Shown piece by piece: positions 14,590 through 18,554 of a DNA stretch of 18,554 nt (position 1 is the first letter of the stretch; every line of letters starts with the position of its first letter). The stretch is from Bacteroidales bacterium (GTDB taxonomy: Bacteria; Bacteroidota; Bacteroidia; Bacteroidales; P3), in assembly GCA_023227645.1 (NCBI GenBank), contig JALNVJ010000016.1:1-18554 (forward strand), read 5' to 3'. The translations under genes were made by a program, and so were the position numbers. The notes under the pieces are model-generated. The model had not been told where the DNA came from, searched no databases, and saw nothing but the letters and a program-made list of their open reading frames with translations.

Positions 14590-16782
14590 ATGGAAGAGCA
14601 TTTAGAAACTAATGAACAACTTGAGTTAGCTAAAAAATATGTTGAGCAAACTAATACTAATATCTTTCTTACAGGAAAAGCAGGAACGGGTAAAACAACA
14701 TTTCTAAAATCTTTAAGACAAAATACTTTTAAGAGGATGGTTGTGGTAGCTCCTACAGGAGTTGCAGCAATTAATGCTCAAGGAGTAACAATACATTCTT
14801 TTTTTCAAATTGGATTTGGTCCTTTTATTGAATCAAGACAGGGCGATAAGGCCAAAGGAAGTTTCTTTAAGTTTTCAAAACAAAAAAGAGATATTATCCG
14901 TACCCTAGAACTACTTGTTATTGATGAGATTTCAATGGTTAGGGCAGATCTCTTAGATGCAATTGATTATACACTTAGACGTTTTAGAAAAGGTTCAGGA
15001 CATCTCCCATTTGGAGGAGTTCAGCTTTTGATGATAGGTGATCTACAACAATTACCTCCTGTAGTTAAGGATGAAGAGTGGGAACTTCTTCGTTATTATT
15101 ATGACACGCAATATTTCTTTTCATCTATAGCTCTTAGAAAATCAAATTTTATTACAATTAACCTTAAGAAGGTATTTCGTCAGAAGGATGAGAAATTTAT
15201 TAATATATTAAATGATATTAGAAATAATAATATCACCGAAAAGTTAATTAATGATCTTAATGATAGGAGTAATGTTGATTATGACCCAAGTTATGATGAG
15301 GGTTATGTTATTCTTTGTACACACAACTATCAAGCTCAAAAAATTAATGAAAACAAACTCCGTCAATTAGATTTTGATTCTTTTGTATTTAAGGCCAAAA
15401 TAGTAGGTGACTTTCCTGAAACTTCATATCCCAATGAATTTGAACTTGAACTCAAAAGAGATGCTCAGGTTATGTTTGTTAAGAATGATTTTGGGGAAAT
15501 GGATAAGAGGAAATACTATAATGGCAAGATAGGAAGAATTGTAGATATTGATAAGGAGAGTATTATTGTTCGATCTCCTGAAGATAATGAGGATATTGTT
15601 GTTAAGAAATATGTATGGAATAATTATAAGTATTCTATTAATAATCAAACAAGTGAAATTACTGAAGAAAGTATTGGCACTTTCGAACAATATCCAATTA
15701 AATTGGCTTGGGCAATTACAATTCATAAAAGTCAAGGGCTTACTTTCGATAAGATTATTATTGATTCCAATAAAGCATTTGCATCAGGTCAGGTTTATGT
15801 TGCACTTAGTAGATGTAGAACCTTAGAGGGTATAATACTTACTTCGGCATTTAATCCTGATTCAATAATTAAAGACCAAAAATTAATTGAATTTGATCAA
15901 GAACAAGAGGATAATCCCCCAACAGATGAAAAATTACAAGAGGATAGTTTAAATTTCTTGGAAGCATCACTACTAGACCTGTTCTCATTTAAGGAAATAA
16001 ATAATATAATAAGGGAGATAGGAAACCTTAATAAAACTCATTTCTATAAGGTATATTCGGATACAAGTAATAAAATAGATTTCTTAATTGATAGTGTTTT
16101 AAAAGATATTATTGAAGTGGGATATAGGTTTGAGCATCAAATTAAGCGTTTGGCTCACGATGGAATTACTGATAGTTTGATAGAAAGAATAATTAAAGCA
16201 ATCGAATATTATATTGTCAAACTTAAGGTTGTAGAGGATATTTATATATTAATCAATCAGATGGAATTTGACAATAAGGAGATAGAAAATCAAAGGGAAA
16301 CCAGTGCAGATTCACTTATCTACGAATTGTATATAAAGCTAAGCTTATTTGGACTAGTTGATAAGAATTTTTCATTAAGAGAGTTCTTGTTAAAAAAGAA
16401 TAAAATTCTAGTCCAAGATCCAAATAAATTTATTGATTATTACCAAGAGAAAAACAATGTAAATTATGGAAGGAAAAAACTAAATCAGGTATCCGATATT
16501 GATGGAACTGATGATATGGATGATTCTTTTACAAGTTCAACTGAAATACTAAATAAAGAACTATTTGAGGCAATAAAACAATGGAGGACTATTAAGTCAA
16601 AAGAATTAGAAATCCCTCCATACAGGATATTAACGCAAGTATCACTAATACAAATTTCCAATAATTTACCCAAGACAGAAAAACAACTTCTTAAAATTAA
16701 AGGAGTAGGAGATAAAAAAATTGAACAATTTGGGGCAGAAATACTTGGAATAGTTTCAGATTATGATAAATCCAATGCGTAG
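14590..16782 (+). CDS. PIF1/RecD-like superfamily 1 helicase with C-terminal HRDC domain
   Basis: A 730-residue ATP-dependent DNA helicase. Motif I (Walker A) GKAGTGKTT at 29-37, motif Ia VAPTGVAAINAQGVTIHSFF at 53-72, motif II IDEIS at 111-115, motif III GDLQQLPP at 150-157, a Q/R motif VFRQ near 195, motif V-like TIHKSQGLTFD at 377-387 and motif VI VALSRCR at 404-410. This order is that of PIF1 and related 5'-3' helicases. The middle region (about 440-640) is helical and not recognisable. An HRDC domain (about 655-725: ELFEAIKQWRTIKSKEL, PPYRILT, LLKIKGVGDKKIEQFGAEIL) ends the protein, a nucleic-acid-binding module also found in RecQ and RNase D. The arrangement is common in Bacteroidota proteins annotated simply as AAA ATPase or helicase. 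It starts 15 bp after the protease, with a strong Shine-Dalgarno. Confidence 0.92.
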   Translation: MEEHLETNEQLELAKKYVEQTNTNIFLTGKAGTGKTTFLKSLRQNTFKRMVVVAPTGVAAINAQGVTIHSFFQIGFGPFIESRQGDKAKGSFFKFSKQKRDIIRTLELLVIDEISMVRADLLDAIDYTLRRFRKGSGHLPFGGVQLLMIGDLQQLPPVVKDEEWELLRYYYDTQYFFSSIALRKSNFITINLKKVFRQKDEKFINILNDIRNNNITEKLINDLNDRSNVDYDPSYDEGYVILCTHNYQAQKINENKLRQLDFDSFVFKAKIVGDFPETSYPNEFELELKRDAQVMFVKNDFGEMDKRKYYNGKIGRIVDIDKESIIVRSPEDNEDIVVKKYVWNNYKYSINNQTSEITEESIGTFEQYPIKLAWAITIHKSQGLTFDKIIIDSNKAFASGQVYVALSRCRTLEGIILTSAFNPDSIIKDQKLIEFDQEQEDNPPTDEKLQEDSLNFLEASLLDLFSFKEINNIIREIGNLNKTHFYKVYSDTSNKIDFLIDSVLKDIIEVGYRFEHQIKRLAHDGITDSLIERIIKAIEYYIVKLKVVEDIYILINQMEFDNKEIENQRETSADSLIYELYIKLSLFGLVDKNFSLREFLLKKNKILVQDPNKFIDYYQEKNNVNYGRKKLNQVSDIDGTDDMDDSFTSSTEILNKELFEAIKQWRTIKSKELEIPPYRILTQVSLIQISNNLPKTEKQLLKIKGVGDKKIEQFGAEILGIVSDYDKSNA

Positions 16783-16810
16783 ATTATTAATTTTGTTTAT
16801 TTACTTAGAA

Positions 16811-17005
16811 ATGAATACAAATAATAGATATATAATAAAAATAATACTCTTAGGGTTAATTATAATAATTTCTTTCTCCTCTTGTTCCACATCAAAACTA
16901 GGTTCAAGTAAAATGAGAAAAAAGAGATCTAAGAAATGTAATACCTGCCCCACATTCTCGCAAAATTTAAATAAAGATAAAACATATTTTATCTTTAAAT
17001 CATAA
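16811..17005 (+). CDS. Small predicted lipoprotein, function unknown
   Basis: A 64-residue protein starting at the ATG at 16811, 28 bp after the helicase stop. An in-frame start at 16763 would overlap the helicase by 20 bp and would put extra residues before the signal sequence, so I prefer the shorter form. Residues 8-24 are a hydrophobic signal segment ending in FSSC, predicting lipidation at Cys25. The mature peptide is only about 40 residues, basic in the middle (KMRKKRSKKC) with a CNTCPTF motif, i.e. a CxxC pair. I do not recognise a family. The lipobox, normal codon pattern and tight spacing (10 bp before the C-S lyase gene) support it as a real gene. Confidence 0.65.
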   Translation: MNTNNRYIIKIILLGLIIIISFSSCSTSKLGSSKMRKKRSKKCNTCPTFSQNLNKDKTYFIFKS

Positions 17006-17015
17006 TAATTATCCT

Positions 17016-18191
17016 ATGAAAAAATATAATTTTGACCAATTAATTGAACGAAAGAATACAGATTCTTTAAAATATGGAGCATTAAAAGAAATATTTGGTA
17101 CCACCGACCTTAAACCTATGTGGGTTGCGGATATGGACTTCAAAACTCCTAGTTTTATTATTGATGCCATAAAAGAAAGATTAGAACATCCAGTCTTAGG
17201 TTATTTCGACTATTGGGAATCATATTATAATTCAATAAAATGGTGGACAAAAACTAGACACAATTATGAAATTGAAAAAGAATGGATAATTTTCTCCCCA
17301 GGAATAGTTCCAGCACTAGGCTTTTGTGTTAGTGCCTACACAGATAATGGAGATAAAGTTCTTGTTCAACCACCTGTATATCATCCTTTCTATTATGCTA
17401 TTAAAAATCAAGGGAGACAAATACTTTCAAATCCATTAATAGAAAAAGATGGTAATTTTTATATGGATTTTGAAGACTTGGAAACAAAACTTAAAAAAGG
17501 AGTTAAACTAATGCTTCTTAGTAATCCACATAATCCAGTTGCTAAACGTTGGGATAAGGAAACTCTTAGTAAATTAGCTTTTTTATGTAATAAATATAAT
17601 TGTATATTAGTTTCTGATGAAATACATGCAGACCTAACAATGCCAAGCTTTAAACATATTCCAACAGCAATCAGCACCGATAACAAGGAAGAAAGAAACA
17701 ATATAATAACCCTAATGGCACCTTCTAAGACTTTTAATATTGCAGGGTTATCAACTTCTGAGGTTATTATTCCAAATCCAGACTTAAAAAAGAAATTTTC
17801 CCATCAAATAGGAGATATCCTTCATATGTATACAGGAAATATATTAGGAGCTTGTGCACTTGAAGCTGCATATAGTGAAAAAGGAGGGGAGTGGGTTGAT
17901 GAATTAAGAGATTATTTGCAAGAAAACCTTAATTCAATGAATGATTATCTACATAATAATTTTCCTAAAATCAAAACTTATAAACACGAAGCTACCTATT
18001 TACCATGGTTAGATTTTTCTGAATATCGATACACACATAAGGAACTTCTAAAAAAAATAGCATTTGATTGCAAATTAGGACTCAATGATGGAACAATATT
18101 TGGAAAAGAGGGAGAAAATAAGATGAGAATAAATATTGCCCTACCAAAATCAGAATTGATGAAGGCCATTGAACAATTTAAACATTTATAA
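17016..18191 (+). CDS. MalY/PatB family cystathionine beta-lyase-type C-S lyase
   Basis: A 391-residue PLP enzyme of aminotransferase fold type I, in the MalY/PatB group, which cleaves cystathionine or related thioethers to a thiol, pyruvate and ammonia. Signature segments: KPMWVADMDFKTP at 33-45, SPGIVPAL at 94-101, QPPVYHPF at 118-125, SNPHNPVAKRW at 169-179, VSDEIHADL at 199-207 and the lysine motif APSKTFNIAGL with K238 as the PLP lysine. The group's usual NPHNPVGRVW is NPHNPVAKRW here, a mild change. Length and all catalytic motifs are complete. Function is most likely methionine synthesis (cystathionine to homocysteine) or cysteine/sulfide turnover. The next gene, a methionine sulfoxide reductase, begins 2 bp after its stop. 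Confidence 0.93.
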   Translation: MKKYNFDQLIERKNTDSLKYGALKEIFGTTDLKPMWVADMDFKTPSFIIDAIKERLEHPVLGYFDYWESYYNSIKWWTKTRHNYEIEKEWIIFSPGIVPALGFCVSAYTDNGDKVLVQPPVYHPFYYAIKNQGRQILSNPLIEKDGNFYMDFEDLETKLKKGVKLMLLSNPHNPVAKRWDKETLSKLAFLCNKYNCILVSDEIHADLTMPSFKHIPTAISTDNKEERNNIITLMAPSKTFNIAGLSTSEVIIPNPDLKKKFSHQIGDILHMYTGNILGACALEAAYSEKGGEWVDELRDYLQENLNSMNDYLHNNFPKIKTYKHEATYLPWLDFSEYRYTHKELLKKIAFDCKLGLNDGTIFGKEGENKMRINIALPKSELMKAIEQFKHL

Positions 18192-18193
18192 TA

Positions 18194-18554
18194 ATGGAAA
18201 AAGAAAAAAATAAGAAAGAAAGAAAATACGAAAGGATAATTTCCCAACTAAACGAACAACTAACCAAAACAAATAATCCACTTTCAAGGATGTCCACCAT
18301 TATTGCTATACTACATAATAAGATGGATGATTTCTTTTGGACAGGATATTACCATTTAATTGATGGACAACTATTAGTGGGAGCATACCAAGGTTCCTTA
18401 GCATGCCAAATACTTCAAAAAGATAAAGGAGTATGTTGGGCAGCAATTAATAGGAGGGAGACCTTAGTGGTAAAAGATATAAATCAATTTGAAGGACATA
18501 TAGCATGTGACTCCCGATCTAATTCAGAAATAGTAATTCCTATCAAAAACCAAG
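18194..18554 (+). CDS. msrC: Free methionine-(R)-sulfoxide reductase, GAF domain (3' truncated by window)
   Basis: The ATG at 18194 opens a frame that runs off the window edge; 120 residues are visible. The GAF-fold enzyme reduces free methionine-R-sulfoxide using cysteine chemistry in the cytosol. The visible part contains DDFFWTGYYHLIDGQLLVGAYQG, LACQI, KGVCWAA and GHIACDSRSNSEIVIPI. Cysteines at 71, 81 and 105 have spacings of 10 and 24, the same as the three active-site cysteines of E. coli fRMsr (84, 94, 118). A basic/charged N-terminus (KEKNKKERKYERI) precedes the GAF domain. It probably shares a transcript with the C-S lyase, giving a methionine-related pair. The missing end lies beyond the window. 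Confidence 0.93.
   Translation, partial: MEKEKNKKERKYERIISQLNEQLTKTNNPLSRMSTIIAILHNKMDDFFWTGYYHLIDGQLLVGAYQGSLACQILQKDKGVCWAAINRRETLVVKDINQFEGHIACDSRSNSEIVIPIKNQ

Noticed and set aside
264..18554. Mobile element, defence island or toxin-antitoxin module
   Set aside because: No transposase, integrase, terminal inverted repeat, nuclease/toxin pair or unusual base composition was seen; the PIF1-like helicase has the common chromosomal HRDC architecture.

Overview
The window reads as one stretch of chromosome from an AT-rich member of the Bacteroidota (Bacteroidetes), probably class Bacteroidia. The evidence is as follows. Several promoters carry the phylum-specific -7 box TAnnTTTGC. Most genes lack Shine-Dalgarno sequences. 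There is a Bacteroidota-type RpoZ, a long-form NusB, a DUF4835/PorD protein and a secreted protease with a type IX secretion (T9SS) C-terminal sorting domain. The gene order is also typical of the phylum (bamD-rpoZ-coaBC-DUF4835 and nusB-DUF1573-yajC-coaE). I saw no rRNA, tRNA, CRISPR array, insertion sequence, phage gene or toxin/defence system.

Layout. (1) 1-263: no gene; a 21-bp-period A-tract tandem repeat and a clear intrinsic terminator for the minus-strand operon to its right. (2) 264-5005, minus strand, read right to left: bamD, rpoZ, coaBC, DUF4835/porD and a PLP-dependent aminotransferase. The genes are closely packed, with an ATGA overlap between coaBC and porD. (3) 5006-5146: divergent promoter region. 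(4) 5147-5938, plus strand: a DUF62 SAM hydroxide adenosyltransferase-like protein whose 3' end overlaps the convergent gene. (5) 5925-10278, minus strand: a transport operon made of a SulP/STAS anion transporter, then permease, ATPase and substrate-binding lipoprotein of a BtuCDF/FecBCD-type importer. All junctions overlap or nearly touch. (6) 10279-10488: second divergent promoter region. (7) 10489 to the right edge, plus strand: nusB, DUF1573 lipoprotein, yajC, coaE (TTG start), a lysyl-endopeptidase-like T9SS cargo protease, a PIF1-like helicase with HRDC domain, a tiny lipoprotein, a MalY/PatB C-S lyase, and a GAF-type free methionine-(R)-sulfoxide reductase cut by the window edge.

How the genes fit together. 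Much of the window is housekeeping: outer-membrane assembly (BamD), transcription (RpoZ, NusB), CoA synthesis (CoaBC and CoaE, the two ends of the pantothenate-to-CoA route) and secretion (YajC, PorD). A looser thread is sulfur, methionine and cobalamin: a SAM-cleaving-family protein, a SulP transporter coupled to a possible B12/haem/siderophore importer, a cystathionine beta-lyase-type enzyme and a methionine sulfoxide reductase. Grouping them into one function is inference only. I did not find an obviously new multi-gene system. The best leads are the altered active-site region of the DUF62 protein, the translational coupling of SulP to an ABC importer, an almost leaderless bamD transcript, departures from the conserved gene orders (no recN after porD, no ybbR between yajC and coaE) and the helically phased repeat at the left edge.
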